The notes: generated from the sequence alone by a model not told the origin. Positions 43,439-53,134 are shown, counted from the first letter of the stretch. The stretch is DNA of 64,000 nucleotides from Oscillospiraceae bacterium (GCA_031282245.1 JAITEB010000017.1:1-64000); one strand, 5' to 3'. Numbers and translations: made by a program.

Positions 43439-44503
43439 TTATATTCCCCGCGTAAGGCCGCGAAAAAAGTCCTGAAAATCCTCTGGCATTATGCTGTAAA
43501 TAAAGCTTTCGCCAATCTCTCTAATCAGAATCAGATTCAGCTTGCCGTTCAAATTTTTCTTATCGTGCGAAACGGCTTGGGCAATAGCGGCTCTGTCTGT
43601 TTCAGGGAATTCATACGGCAGGGAATATTTCTCCAGAATCATGCGGATTCTCTCGGCGGTGCCGGCTTTTGTAAGACCTTTCCGTTCGGCAAGTTTTGTT
43701 ATATTATACATCCCGATTGCCACGGCTTCGCCATGGGAATATTTTTTGAAATCATAGTATTGCTCTATAGCATGTCCCAGCGTGTGGCCGAAATTGAGCT
43801 TCATGCGCTCGCCGGCGTCGCGCTCGTCCCGCTCGACAAACGCGGCTTTTATGCGGCAGTTTGCGTATATCATTTCTTCGCGGTCAATCCCGCCGGAAGC
43901 AAGCTTTTCAAAAAATTCGCGGTCGCAGATACAGCCGTGCTTGATGACCTCCCCCATGCCGTCGCGGTAATATCGCGGTTCAAGCGTGTCCAGCGCGTCC
44001 GGATCAATCAGTACTTTTTTAGGCTGAAAAAACGCCCCGACCAGATTTTTGCCGCGCGGCAAATCAACCGCGACTTTGCCTCCCACGGAGCTGTCAGCCT
44101 GAGCCAGAAGAGAAGTTGGAACCTGCACAAAATTGACGCCCCGGAGATAGCTTGCGGCGGCATAGCCGGCCAAATCGCCGACAACGCCCCCGCCAAGCGC
44201 AATAACCAGGTCGCTGCGGCTGAGTTTTGCGTCCAGAAAGGCGTTATACAGGGTGGGAAGGCTGTTTATGCTTTTGCTTTGCTCGCCGGGGGGGATAACG
44301 GCGGACGAAACCTCCAGACCGGCGGAGGCCAGAGAATTTTTAACGCGGCTCAGGTAGAGCGCGGCGACGTTGCCGTCGCTCACTACGCAGACCCTTTTCC
44401 CGGGAAATATCCCGGAAACTTCCAGCCCAATTCTGTCCAGAACGCCGCTTTCTATGATTATATTATAAGAACGTTCGCCCAGTTTCAGTTTTAGTTTTTT
44501 CAT
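43439..44503 (-). CDS. aroB: 3-dehydroquinate synthase
   Basis: A 354-residue NAD- and zinc-dependent enzyme. GGGVVGDLAGYAAASYLRG, VPTSLLAQADSSVGGKVAVD and GKNLVGAFFQPKKVLID are the family landmarks; zinc ligands occur in the FGHTLGHAIE and HGEAVAIGM motifs. It is the second gene of the aro operon. Confidence 0.97.
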   Translation of the reverse strand: MKKLKLKLGERSYNIIIESGVLDRIGLEVSGIFPGKRVCVVSDGNVAALYLSRVKNSLASAGLEVSSAVIPPGEQSKSINSLPTLYNAFLDAKLSRSDLVIALGGGVVGDLAGYAAASYLRGVNFVQVPTSLLAQADSSVGGKVAVDLPRGKNLVGAFFQPKKVLIDPDALDTLEPRYYRDGMGEVIKHGCICDREFFEKLASGGIDREEMIYANCRIKAAFVERDERDAGERMKLNFGHTLGHAIEQYYDFKKYSHGEAVAIGMYNITKLAERKGLTKAGTAERIRMILEKYSLPYEFPETDRAAIAQAVSHDKKNLNGKLNLILIREIGESFIYSIMPEDFQDFFRGLTRGI

Positions 44504-44567
44504 TTTGAGATGTCCTCCATAGTATGCCGCGATGCCCGGCGGCGGCCTGGCGCCCCTGGCAAAGGCG

Positions 44568-45581
44568 CTAGATCTCCCTGCCGACGGCCCCGGCGATCCC
44601 GCGCAGTATTTGCATAAGCGCGGCGAATTTCTCCGGCTTCAACGATTGCGGCCCGTCGCTCCAGGCGCATTCCGGGTTCGTGTGGACTTCTATTTCAAGG
44701 CCGTCGGCGCCGGCGGCGACGGCCGCCTTTGAGAGGGCCTCGACCATCCACCATTTTCCGGAAGCATGAGAGGGATCGACAAAAACCGGCAGATGCGTCT
44801 GCCTTTTCAGCGCGGGAACGGCGGATATATCAAGCGTGTTCCGCGTGTAAGTCTCGAAAGTGCGTATCCCTCGCTCGCAGAGAATTACGTTTTCATTGCC
44901 CTCCGACATGATATATTCGGCGGACATCAGCAGCTCCTCAATCGTGGAGGACATGCCGCGCTTTAATAAAATTGGCGTTTTTGTTTTGCCCAGCTCTTTG
45001 AGCAAATCGAAATTCTGCATGTTCCGTGTGCCCACCTGAATCACGTCGACATAATCGACGAAAGTCTCCAGATAGGCCGGCGACATAATCTCGGTCACAA
45101 TAGGAAGTCCTGTTTCGGCTTTCGCTTTTTTCAGGTATTCTATGCCCTCCAGCCCCAGCCCCTGAAAAGCATAGGGAGATGTGCGCGGCTTGAAGGCTCC
45201 GCCGCGCAGAAACGCCGCGCCGCTTTCTTTAACCGAGCGGGCAAGCTCAAGAAGCGCTTCCTCGCCCTCCACCGAACAAGGCCCGGCCGCTACCGTGATC
45301 CGCTTTCCGCCGACGGTCACCCCTCCGGCTTTGAAAACGCTGTCCATTTCCCGGAACTTTCTGTTGGCCTTTTTGTAGGGTTCCTGAATATACACAACCC
45401 TTTCGACGCTTTTGTTGGCTTCAAGTTTCTGCGGATCAATGCGGCTGGTGTCGCCGACAAGCCCCAGAATAGTGATGTTTTCGCCGTAGGTTGGAGAGAC
45501 TTTCACACCCAGGGTTTCTATATTCTCTATAATTTTGTCTATCTGCTCCTGCGGAGTTCCAAACTTTAAAATTACTACCAT
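44568..45581 (-). CDS. aroF: 3-deoxy-7-phosphoheptulonate synthase (DAHP synthase, type I beta)
   Basis: A 337-residue enzyme that condenses PEP with erythrose 4-phosphate. Residues 1-70 form a ferredoxin/ACT-like regulatory domain ([22 protein letters not shown]), as in Thermotoga- and Bacillus-type enzymes. The barrel has [54 protein letters not shown] and [10 protein letters not shown]. It is the first gene of the aro operon; a TATAAT box lies near 45608-45613 on the minus strand, with no strong -35. Confidence 0.95.
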   Translation of the reverse strand: MVVILKFGTPQEQIDKIIENIETLGVKVSPTYGENITILGLVGDTSRIDPQKLEANKSVERVVYIQEPYKKANRKFREMDSVFKAGGVTVGGKRITVAAGPCSVEGEEALLELARSVKESGAAFLRGGAFKPRTSPYAFQGLGLEGIEYLKKAKAETGLPIVTEIMSPAYLETFVDYVDVIQVGTRNMQNFDLLKELGKTKTPILLKRGMSSTIEELLMSAEYIMSEGNENVILCERGIRTFETYTRNTLDISAVPALKRQTHLPVFVDPSHASGKWWMVEALSKAAVAAGADGLEIEVHTNPECAWSDGPQSLKPEKFAALMQILRGIAGAVGREI

Positions 45582-45807
45582 TGAGAGTTTTCCTTTCTTA
45601 ACGTGCTATTATATAATTCAGCCGATAATTGCCGGTAATTTAATGAAAATAATTATAGCAGGTTTTTTTGGAAAATACAACATTATTGAAATTTACGCGC
45701 ATTCTGTCCAGCCGCGAGCGCGGCGGACGGACACAGCTCAGCGTTGCGGAAAAACTGTATTTTTTCAAAAGTTTTCAATCTTTTTGTTTTCAGTATATTT
45801 TTTTGGG
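45582..45807. other. divergent intergenic region between aroF and rpmH
   Basis: It carries a minus-strand -10 (TATAAT) for the aro operon and a short GC-rich dyad (CCGCGAGCGCGG near 45712-45723). No T-box, trp-type attenuator or leader peptide is recognised. No gene is visible. Confidence 0.45.
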
Positions 45808-45837
45808 TTGACATATCAAGGCTATTTGGGATATAAT
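45808..45837 (+). promoter_or_regulatory. promoter of the rpmH-rnpA operon
   Basis: TTGACA (45808-45813) and TATAAT (45832-45837) are 18 bases apart, 72 bases before the rpmH start. Confidence 0.85.
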
Positions 45838-45909
45838 AATCTAATGTATGGCGCGGACCTTTTTGGGGTCTTTTCGCCATTTATAAGCTATCGAAAGGAA
45901 AGATCTGTA

Positions 45910-46044
45910 ATGTTTAGGACATATCAGCCAAAGAAACGTCAGAGAAGCAAGGAACACGGTTTCCGCAAGAGAATGTCTACTTCCAGCGGCCGCAAAGTTC
46001 TTGCGAGAAGAAGGCTTAAAGGCAGAGTAAGACTGACGCATTGA
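45910..46044 (+). CDS. rpmH: 50S ribosomal protein L34
   Basis: A 44-residue basic protein ([20 protein letters not shown]... ending GRVRLTH), the universal L34 pattern. AAAGGAAAG precedes the ATG at 45910. A much longer upstream frame exists, but the L34 family begins exactly here. It heads the conserved rpmH-rnpA-yidD-yidC-khpB-mnmE-mnmG-rsmG operon. Confidence 0.97.
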   Translation: MFRTYQPKKRQRSKEHGFRKRMSTSSGRKVLARRRLKGRVRLTH

Positions 46045-46123
46045 CCGCTTGCTGTAATGGGCAGCGCGATATTCACTGCGGTCTTTCTTTGCCAGTTGGA
46101 CTTTTTCATGAAAGCCGGGTTGC

Positions 46124-46477
46124 ATGAAACTTGACGTTATCAGCGACAATAAAATCTTCAGGCGGATTTACGGCAAAGGCAAGTCCTTTGTGAGTCCCTT
46201 TCTGGTTTCTTATTTTCTCCCCAGCAATTCCGGCAAAATCCGTTACGGCATCACCGCCAGCAAAAAAGTCGGCGGCGCAGTCAGCCGGAACCGGGCGCGG
46301 AGAATCATAAAAGAGGCTTTTCGTCTGCTTGCGGAGGAATATTCACTTGCCGGGAGCGGGACAGGCTGTGATGTGATTTTTGTCGCAAGAGCAAAAACTG
46401 CCCAGATTAAAATGCCTGTTCTCAAAAGAGCTTTATACAAACACCTGTCCGAGGCCAATATAATCAAAAGGCCTTAA
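46124..46477 (+). CDS. rnpA: ribonuclease P protein component
   Basis: A 117-residue basic protein that assists the RNase P RNA in 5' maturation of tRNAs. The RNR motif region reads GGAVSRNRARRIIKEAFRLL, and FLVSYFLPSNSGKIRYGITASKKVGGAV is typical. It follows rpmH by 79 bases. Confidence 0.95.
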   Translation: MKLDVISDNKIFRRIYGKGKSFVSPFLVSYFLPSNSGKIRYGITASKKVGGAVSRNRARRIIKEAFRLLAEEYSLAGSGTGCDVIFVARAKTAQIKMPVLKRALYKHLSEANIIKRP

Positions 46478-46502
46478 TTAATCAAGATTTGCGTTTTTTA
46501 TT

Positions 46503-46766
46503 ATGATGAAGAAATTTTTTATCGCCCTTATCCGTTTGTACAAGAAATATATCTCGCCCGCGCTGCCTCCGCTTTGCAGGTATATGCCCACCTGCTCTGA
46601 ATACGCAATGGACGCTATTGAGCGTTTCGGCGTTTTGGGCGGTTCTGTCCTTGCCGCTTACCGATTTTGCAGGTGCAACCCCTTTTCCAGGGGCGGGATT
46701 GATAATGTTCCCGAAAAGTTCGGGGACGCTTTTAAAAAAAGGCGCGTCGCGGCGCCGAAAGAATAA
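46503..46766 (+). CDS. yidD: membrane protein insertion efficiency factor YidD
   Basis: An 87-residue protein with the YidD signature: [35 protein letters not shown] and [12 protein letters not shown]. The N-terminal amphipathic helix associates with the membrane near YidC. Two consecutive ATG codons occur at the start. It lies between rnpA and yidC as in most bacteria. Confidence 0.95.
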   Translation: MMKKFFIALIRLYKKYISPALPPLCRYMPTCSEYAMDAIERFGVLGGSVLAAYRFCRCNPFSRGGIDNVPEKFGDAFKKRRVAAPKE

Positions 46767-46796
46767 CACAATACGCCGAAAGATTGGATTTTTCTG

Positions 46797-47879
46797 ATGA
46801 ATCAAATATATTCTGTTTTGGGCCTTGCTTTGGGCTGGATAATGAAGCTGTTTTATGACTGGACGGGGAATTATGGCGTTTCTATTCTATTGTTCGCTCT
46901 TATTATGCAGTTTGTGATGATCCCTATGGTCGTCAGACAACGGAAGTCGAACGCGAAAAATATGGCCATTCAGCCCCAAATGAACGAGCTGCAAAAGAAG
47001 TACGCTAAAAATCGCGAAAAGCTTGTCGAAGAGCAGCAGAAACTTTATGACGAAACTGGCCACAAAATGTCTATGGGCTGTTCGACCATGCTGATTCAGT
47101 TTGTAATTATGTTCGGCCTGATGGACGTTGTGTACAAACCGCTTACGCATATCCTGAAAGTCCCTGCGGACTTGATTAACAGCGCCGTCAGTAAGGCGAT
47201 TGAGCTTGGCGTTGACCCCGCGATGAAAGCGGGGCTTTTGCAGAATGAAGTGCACTTGATACCCCTTATCCGCCAGGGCCTGGAACAAATCACCGCAGTT
47301 TTCGGCGAATGGGCTCCTAAAATCGCAAGCCTGAATACAAACATCCTGGGCTTTGACGCAACCGTTACCCCCGCCCTTTCCCCAATAAACAAGTATACGT
47401 TTATCCCTGTCCTGTCCGCTGTCACGGCCCTTGCCATGTCGCTTTTCTCGGAATATGTCAGGAGAAGGTCCGCGCCGAAAGGCAGCGCTGTCGGCGGCGG
47501 CGGCACCATGATCATGATGTTTCTTCTCGGCCCTGTTATGTCCCTCTGGATCGGCTTTGGTTTCCCGGCAGGGATTAATATTTACTGGATTATCAGGAAT
47601 ATCTTCTCTCTTATGCAGGAAGTTGTCCTGGAACTTGTAATGCCCCAAAAAGTTCTTGTCGAAAAAGCGACCGCCCAGATGAAGGAAAATCAGGCTAAAG
47701 CCAGAGGCAAAGCCAGACAAGTCCGCAAAAAGCCCGACGTAAAAGAAAACCTGGAGGATTATGAAGAGTTCCTCTCCGTCAAAGAAGCCAACAGACGCAA
47801 GCTTGCCGAAGCCCGCAAAAGAGCCGCCGAAAAATATGGTGAAGAATATGTCGAAGCTGACGATGATGACCTTGATTAG
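46797..47879 (+). CDS. yidC: membrane protein insertase YidC/Oxa1
   Basis: A 360-residue insertase of the Gram-positive type, lacking the large periplasmic domain. Helices lie at about 5-18, 24-45 (GVSILLFALIMQFVMIPMVV), 95-112, 200-222 and 240-275. The cytoplasmic loop with coiled coil contains MNELQKKYAKNREKLVEEQQ. The hydrophilic groove Arg is in VVRQRKSN. The basic/acidic C-terminal tail (about 290-360) can bind ribosomes. Unlike many Gram-positive YidC proteins it does not have an obvious lipoprotein signal. Confidence 0.95.
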   Translation: MNQIYSVLGLALGWIMKLFYDWTGNYGVSILLFALIMQFVMIPMVVRQRKSNAKNMAIQPQMNELQKKYAKNREKLVEEQQKLYDETGHKMSMGCSTMLIQFVIMFGLMDVVYKPLTHILKVPADLINSAVSKAIELGVDPAMKAGLLQNEVHLIPLIRQGLEQITAVFGEWAPKIASLNTNILGFDATVTPALSPINKYTFIPVLSAVTALAMSLFSEYVRRRSAPKGSAVGGGGTMIMMFLLGPVMSLWIGFGFPAGINIYWIIRNIFSLMQEVVLELVMPQKVLVEKATAQMKENQAKARGKARQVRKKPDVKENLEDYEEFLSVKEANRRKLAEARKRAAEKYGEEYVEADDDDLD

Positions 47880-47914
47880 CCACCCTTTATTAATATGATA
47901 TAAGCGGAGGGAAT

Positions 47915-48859
47915 GTGAAAACTATGACAAAAGAAGCTATTGAACTCGGAAAAACTATTGAACTCGCCATAAAAGCCGCCTGTGATAAGCTTGGCGTTCA
48001 TGAAGATGACGACGGCGTGGAAATAGAAGTCTTGGAGCGCCCCAAAAAGGGAATTCTTGGCATCAACAGCGCTCCCGCCAAAGTGAAAGTTACTTTCCAG
48101 ATAGATAAGGCCGACCATGCCCGTGAATTTCTGTTTTCCGTCGTTGACGCGATGGGACTTGAGGGCGTTGCCATTAATGTCAAAAAAGAAGAGAACAGCG
48201 CCCTGCTTACCCTTAACGGCGAAGATTTGGGCTGCATTATCGGCCATCACGGCGAAATCCTTGACGCTTTGCAATATATCGTTGGCCTTGTTATTAATCA
48301 GGAGGACGGCGAATATTTCCGAATTACGCTTGACTGTGGAAATTTCCGCAAAAAGCGCGAAAAATCCCTCGAAGGGCTTGCCGAAAAAATTGCCAGGCAG
48401 GTGCTGAAATATGGCAAGCCGGTCAGCCTTGAGCCTATGAATCCATACGAAAGAAGAATTGTTCACTCCGCTATACAAAAAATTGATAATGTCACTTCTT
48501 CTTCAACCGGAGAAGAACCTAACAGGTGCGTTGTGATAAGCTCCACGCTCCCTCCGCGCCGCCGTTTTAACAACGACGAGCGCTTTTCGCGCCCTCGCGG
48601 CCCCTATAATAATCCCGGCAGAAGTCAGACTTCAAATAACAACAGCGGCTATAAAAAAGGTCCTTCACAGGGCGCCCGCCGCGATTCCGACCGGGACAAA
48701 AGCCGATATCCCTCCCAGGATAAAGGCTACCGGGACTATAACAGGGACTACAAAGACAGCCGAGACTATAACAGAAAGGATCCCCGCGAAAAAGCCGAGG
48801 CTATCTCCGATAAAGACATAAACAGCGGCCTTTATAAAAAAATCAAGCTTGACGACTGA
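47915..48859 (+). CDS. khpB: RNA-binding protein KhpB (Jag/SpoIIIJ-associated)
   Basis: A 314-residue protein starting at GTG 47915; ATG 47924 is an alternative better spaced from GGAGGG. The Jag-N domain (about 1-55), the KH domain with the GxxG-type loop GCIIGHHGEILDALQYI (about 105-121) and the R3H domain (MNPYERRIVHSAIQ, about 185-198) are intact. After about residue 220 comes a nearly 95-residue low-complexity tail rich in Arg, Asp, Tyr, Asn and Ser (GYRDYNRDYKDSRDYNRK), absent from standard Jag. KhpB pairs with KhpA to bind sRNAs and mRNAs controlling cell elongation and division. Confidence 0.93.
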   Translation: MKTMTKEAIELGKTIELAIKAACDKLGVHEDDDGVEIEVLERPKKGILGINSAPAKVKVTFQIDKADHAREFLFSVVDAMGLEGVAINVKKEENSALLTLNGEDLGCIIGHHGEILDALQYIVGLVINQEDGEYFRITLDCGNFRKKREKSLEGLAEKIARQVLKYGKPVSLEPMNPYERRIVHSAIQKIDNVTSSSTGEEPNRCVVISSTLPPRRRFNNDERFSRPRGPYNNPGRSQTSNNNSGYKKGPSQGARRDSDRDKSRYPSQDKGYRDYNRDYKDSRDYNRKDPREKAEAISDKDINSGLYKKIKLDD

Positions 48860-48917
48860 TGATTTTGTGAAACTTTTAAACAAAGCCGCATGGGTTCATG
48901 TGGCTTTGTCATTTCGG

Positions 48918-48935
48918 TTGTTCCACATGGAACAA
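48918..48935. promoter_or_regulatory. parS: parS site 1
   Basis: TTGTTCCACATGGAACAA is an 18-bp palindrome closely related to the parS consensus TGTTTCACGTGAAACA. It lies between khpB and mnmE, 14 bases before the mnmE start. ParB binds such sites around the origin. Confidence 0.8.
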
Positions 48936-48948
48936 GGAGGCTCTGAAA

Positions 48949-50322
48949 ATGCCTGAACCTGCCGTAGCCGCAATCTCCACGCCGTTTGGACAGGGCGGCA
49001 TAAGCGCTGTGAGAATTTCCGGGGAAGAAGCGATTTTTATTGCGGAAAGGGTTTTTGCGCCTTTTTCCGGAAAAGCCCTTGGTAACATGAAGGGCTATAC
49101 CGCCGCTTATGGCTTTTTTTTTGAGGGATCTGAAAAGATCCGGCTTGATACGGGAATTGCCCTGGTTTACAAAGCTCCCAAAAGCTATACGGGCGAAAAT
49201 GTTGTCGAGCTGTCCTGCCACGGCGGGATTTTTATTGCTAGGAAAATTCTCCGGCTTATTTTGGAAAACGGCGCCAAAATGGCCGAGGCCGGAGAGTTTA
49301 CAAAACGGGCCTTTTTAAACGGCAAACTTTCGCTTACTCAGGCCGAAGCCGTCACGGATTTGATTTCGGCAAGCTCTGAACGCTCGCTTAAAATGGCCGT
49401 CAGCGCCTCGCAGGGGAAGCTGTGGAGCAAAATTCGTTCCATAACGGAAAAGCTTCTTGACCTTTCGGCGTATTTCAGCGCGTGGTTTGATTTTCCCGAA
49501 GAAGACATTCCGGAGCTGTCGGGTGAAAATATTTTGGCGGAGATAAATTCCGCTCTTTTGGAGATAAGCGCTCTTATTGAGGGATATGATCAGGGACGGC
49601 TTGTCCGGGAAGGTATTTTCACGGTGATTGCCGGAAAACCTAACGTCGGCAAGTCCACGCTGATGAATCTGCTTTCCGGGGAAGAACGAAGCATCGTCAC
49701 TGACGTTCCCGGCACTACGAGGGATTTTATTGAGGAAAACGTGCTTTTGGGGGACTATGTCCTCCGGCTTGTGGATACCGCCGGGATCCGGCGGACTGAC
49801 GATTCTGTTGAGCGCATTGGCGTTTTGCGCGCAGAAGAAAAGCTTCGCGTGGCGGACATTGTTCTGGCTCTGTTTGACGCTTCGGAAGAGCTTGATGAAT
49901 CAGACAGGCGGCTTTTGGAAAAACTGGACAGCCGGAATACAGTGATAATTTTAAACAAGTCCGATATTGGCTTAAATCTGGAAACTTCTTTTTTTAGAGC
50001 AAATTTTGAGCATGTAGTTGTGATTTCCGCCAGAAAAGGCGAAGGCTTGGATTCTCTTAAGGCCGCGCTTGAGTCCTCCCTCAGACTTGGAAATTTTGAT
50101 ACGGACTCCCCCTCGCTGGCAAATGAACGTCAGCTGGAATGCGCCAGAAACGCATATAATTTTCTGAAAGAGACGGAAAGTTTATTGTCCGCCGGCGAAA
50201 GCCTCGACGCGGTTTCCGTCATGATCGAAGCCGCCGCCGACAGTCTGCTCCAGCTTACAGGAGAAAGAACGATTGATAAAACAATAGACGCCGTTTTCGC
50301 AAAATTTTGCGTCGGCAAGTAG
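48949..50322 (+). CDS. mnmE: tRNA modification GTPase MnmE
   Basis: 457 residues from ATG 48949 (AAGGAGG upstream); an upstream extension runs through parS and is rejected. N-terminal folate-binding domain: STPFGQGGISAVRISG. The G domain has GKPNVGKSTLMN, the switch DVPGTTRDFIEE, DTAGIRRT and NKSD. The C-terminal FCVGK supplies the catalytic Cys. With MnmG it installs 5-carboxymethylaminomethyl on U34 of tRNAs. Confidence 0.96.
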   Translation: MPEPAVAAISTPFGQGGISAVRISGEEAIFIAERVFAPFSGKALGNMKGYTAAYGFFFEGSEKIRLDTGIALVYKAPKSYTGENVVELSCHGGIFIARKILRLILENGAKMAEAGEFTKRAFLNGKLSLTQAEAVTDLISASSERSLKMAVSASQGKLWSKIRSITEKLLDLSAYFSAWFDFPEEDIPELSGENILAEINSALLEISALIEGYDQGRLVREGIFTVIAGKPNVGKSTLMNLLSGEERSIVTDVPGTTRDFIEENVLLGDYVLRLVDTAGIRRTDDSVERIGVLRAEEKLRVADIVLALFDASEELDESDRRLLEKLDSRNTVIILNKSDIGLNLETSFFRANFEHVVVISARKGEGLDSLKAALESSLRLGNFDTDSPSLANERQLECARNAYNFLKETESLLSAGESLDAVSVMIEAAADSLLQLTGERTIDKTIDAVFAKFCVGK

Positions 50323-50384
50323 GTGGCGGAGATTTCCCTCACTCTTGTAAATATTAGTCAGTGACTTTTTGAAAGAATGATTCT

Positions 50385-52259
50385 ATGGAAAAATATCTTA
50401 TGGGCGCCTATGACGTCGCCGTAATAGGCGCGGGGCACGCCGGCTGCGAAGCCGCGCTGGCTTCGGCCCGGCTTGGCTTGCGGACGGCGCTTTTTACTAT
50501 CTCTCTTGATTCCATTGCCAATATGCCCTGCAACCCTTCTGTTGGCGGGACGGCAAAAGGACATCTTGTGCGCGAGATTGACGCGCTCGGCGGGGAAATG
50601 GGCAGGGCCGCCGACGCCGCCGCAATCCAGAGCCGTATGCTTAACCGCAGCAAAGGCGCCGCTGTCCGCAGCCTTCGGGTACAGGCTGACAGGCGGCTTT
50701 ATCACGTTATTATGAAGAAAACCCTTGAGGCCCAGGAAAACCTTGACCTCAAGCAGGCTGAAGTCGTCGGGCTTGAGACGGAAAATGGGAACGTCAAAGC
50801 GCTTATCACAAAATTGGGCGCCGTTTACGGGGCCAAAGCCGCGATTATTGCCTCCGGCACATACCTGCAAGCTAAAATATATGTCGGCGACGCGGTTTAC
50901 CGCAGCGGCCCAGACGGGAATCTTTCCGCTGATATGCTTTCGGAAAATTTGAAAAAAAACGGCGTATCTCTCCGGCGCTTTAAAACCGGAACCCCCGCAA
51001 GAGTTCACAGGCGTTCTGTGGATTTTTCCAGGCTTGCCGCGCAGGAGGGCGACGCTAAGCCCGTACCTTTCTCTTTTGAAACAACAAGCCCAGTTAGAAA
51101 TCTTGTCCCCTGCCATATCGCTTATACCAATGCCTCCACCCATAAAATTATTATGGATAATTTGCGCCGTTCGCCGCTTTACGGAGGAAGAATCGAAGGG
51201 GTAGGACCCCGCTACTGCCCAAGCATAGAGGACAAAGTTGTGCGCTTCGCCGAAAAAGAAAGACATCAGCTTTTTATAGAACCGATGGGGCTTGACACCG
51301 AAGAAATGTATTTGCAGGGAATGTCCTCCTCCCTGCCGGAAGATGTGCAGCTTGAATTTTACAGAAGCATAGAAGGCCTTGAAAACGTCGAGATCATGCG
51401 CAGCGCCTACGCCATAGAGTACGACTGCTGCGACCCAACGCAGCTTTTCCCCACGCTTGAGTTCAAGTCTGTCGGCGGGCTTTATGGGGCGGGACAGTTT
51501 AACGGCACTTCCGGCTATGAAGAAGCTGCCGCCCAGGGGCTTGTCGCGGGAATTAACGCCGCTCTCAAGATCAAAAATAAAGAAGCGCTTGTGCTCAGCC
51601 GCTCAAATTCTTATATAGGCGCCTTGATTGACGATCTTGTCACTAAGGGCTGCTCGGAACCTTACAGGATGATGACTTCTCGCTCGGAATACCGCCTTTT
51701 CCTCCGTCAGGATAACGCAGATCAGCGCCTTACTCCGCTCGGGCATGCGATTGGACTTATCTCCCGACGGCGCTTCAGCGCATTTCTTGCAAAACTCGCT
51801 GCCATAGAACAGGAACTGGCCGAGATTTCAAAAATTTCCGTTCAACCTTCAGAGGCTTTGAACAAAATTCTGGAAGAAAGAAATTCCTCCCCTATAAGCG
51901 CAAGTCTTAAATTCTCTGAGCTTCTAAGAAGGCCGCAATTGACTTATTCAGATTTAGCCCCACTTGCCGGCCGCCCTGCTCTTCCGGACGAGATAAGCGA
52001 ACAAGTTGAAATTACTGTCAAGTATAAAGGCTACCTTGAGCGTCAGCTTGAGCAGATTGCCCGAATGCAGCTCAGCGAATCACGGCTTATTCCCCCGGAT
52101 ATTAACTATTCCGAAATAACGGGCCTTCGGCTGGAAGCAAAGGAAAAATTAGATAAAATACGTCCGCTTAACCTGGGGCAGGCTTCGAGAATATCCGGTG
52201 TTTCCCCCGCTGATGTCTCCGTTCTGCTCGTTTTTCTTAAACAAAGGGGATATTATTAG
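50385..52259 (+). CDS. mnmG: tRNA uridine-5-carboxymethylaminomethyl modification enzyme MnmG
   Basis: A 624-residue FAD protein. The N-terminal dinucleotide motif is VIGAGHAGCEAA. NPSVGGTAKGHLVREIDALGGEMGRAAD, RTGTP-like FKTGTPARVHRRSVDFS, and YLQGMSSSLPEDVQ are family signatures. The C-terminal helical domain (about 550-624) interacts with MnmE. It ends one base into the rsmG start, indicating coupling. Confidence 0.97.
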   Translation: MEKYLMGAYDVAVIGAGHAGCEAALASARLGLRTALFTISLDSIANMPCNPSVGGTAKGHLVREIDALGGEMGRAADAAAIQSRMLNRSKGAAVRSLRVQADRRLYHVIMKKTLEAQENLDLKQAEVVGLETENGNVKALITKLGAVYGAKAAIIASGTYLQAKIYVGDAVYRSGPDGNLSADMLSENLKKNGVSLRRFKTGTPARVHRRSVDFSRLAAQEGDAKPVPFSFETTSPVRNLVPCHIAYTNASTHKIIMDNLRRSPLYGGRIEGVGPRYCPSIEDKVVRFAEKERHQLFIEPMGLDTEEMYLQGMSSSLPEDVQLEFYRSIEGLENVEIMRSAYAIEYDCCDPTQLFPTLEFKSVGGLYGAGQFNGTSGYEEAAAQGLVAGINAALKIKNKEALVLSRSNSYIGALIDDLVTKGCSEPYRMMTSRSEYRLFLRQDNADQRLTPLGHAIGLISRRRFSAFLAKLAAIEQELAEISKISVQPSEALNKILEERNSSPISASLKFSELLRRPQLTYSDLAPLAGRPALPDEISEQVEITVKYKGYLERQLEQIARMQLSESRLIPPDINYSEITGLRLEAKEKLDKIRPLNLGQASRISGVSPADVSVLLVFLKQRGYY

Positions 52260-52975
52260 TGTCCAGTTTTGCAGAAAGATTAGCTGTCGTTTTTGAAAAA
52301 AACGGTTTTATGCTTAGCGCCGAACAAAAAGAAAAATTTGAAATTTACCGCAATTTCTTGCTCTACTGGAATGAGAAAGTTAATCTTACTGCTATTTCCA
52401 GTGACGAAGGCATTATTATAAAACATTTTTTGGATTCGGCTTTTGCAGCGAAATATGTCCCTCTGTCTAAGCGCCAAAAACTCGCCGATATAGGCTCCGG
52501 CGCAGGCTTTCCTTCAGTCCCACTCAAAATTATGTACCCCGGCCTTGATATAACCCTGGTGGACAGCCTTAATAAAAGAATAGTCTTTTTGCAAAGCCTT
52601 TTGGACACGCTTGGCCTCAAGGGGAAAGCTCTTCACATCCGTGCGGAAGACGCCGCGCAGAGTCCTTTGTACAGGGAAAAGTTTGACCTGGTTTCCGCCC
52701 GAGCCGTCGCAAGGATGAATATACTTTGTGAATACTGCCTCCCTTTTGTAATGCCAGGCGGACTTTTTATCGCTCTGAAAGGCTTTGAAATCGAAGCCGA
52801 ATTGGAAGAAGCCCGCAGCGCTGTCAAAACTTTGGGCGGCCAATTTGAGGCGCTGGAAAAATTTCAGCTTTCGGAAAGTGAAAAACGATCTATTATATTA
52901 ATTAAAAAAATATCGCAGACTTCCTCCAAATATCCGCGCCAATCCGGAAAAATACTTAAAAACCCCTTGCTTTGA
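52259..52975 (+). CDS. rsmG: 16S rRNA (guanine527-N7)-methyltransferase RsmG
   Basis: A 238-residue methyltransferase starting at a GTG overlapping the mnmG stop (TTAGTG). The N-terminus reads FEIYRNFLLYWNEKVNLTAISSDEGIIIKHFLDS, the SAM motif LADIGSGAGFPSVPLKIMYP, and SARAVARMNILCEYCLPF follows. It methylates G527 of 16S rRNA. It carries a roughly 20-residue basic tail (TSSKYPRQSGKILKNPLL), as is common. Confidence 0.96.
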   Translation: MSSFAERLAVVFEKNGFMLSAEQKEKFEIYRNFLLYWNEKVNLTAISSDEGIIIKHFLDSAFAAKYVPLSKRQKLADIGSGAGFPSVPLKIMYPGLDITLVDSLNKRIVFLQSLLDTLGLKGKALHIRAEDAAQSPLYREKFDLVSARAVARMNILCEYCLPFVMPGGLFIALKGFEIEAELEEARSAVKTLGGQFEALEKFQLSESEKRSIILIKKISQTSSKYPRQSGKILKNPLL

Positions 52976-53134
52976 CTAAAAGCGCTGTCACTATTTTAAC
53001 TTTTTTATATATTTGTGTAGATGTAAAATTCTGGAAATAAACGTTTGCTTGTGCTATTATAAAAATAACATCTTGTTATATTATTCCGAATTATACTTAA
53101 CCTGTAATTTACAGGTCTAGGGAGGGTTTTCTTA

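Noticed and set aside
45535..45909. Extension of rpmH to 169 residues
   Set aside because: L34 is a 44-residue protein beginning [10 protein letters not shown]; the upstream part contains the promoter.
46887..47720. 277-residue minus-strand frame opposite yidC
   Set aside because: Antisense shadow; His/Arg/Lys-rich without domains, and yidC is unmistakable.
50358..51266. 302-residue minus-strand frame opposite mnmG
   Set aside because: Antisense shadow of a conserved gene; composition follows the third-codon bias of mnmG.
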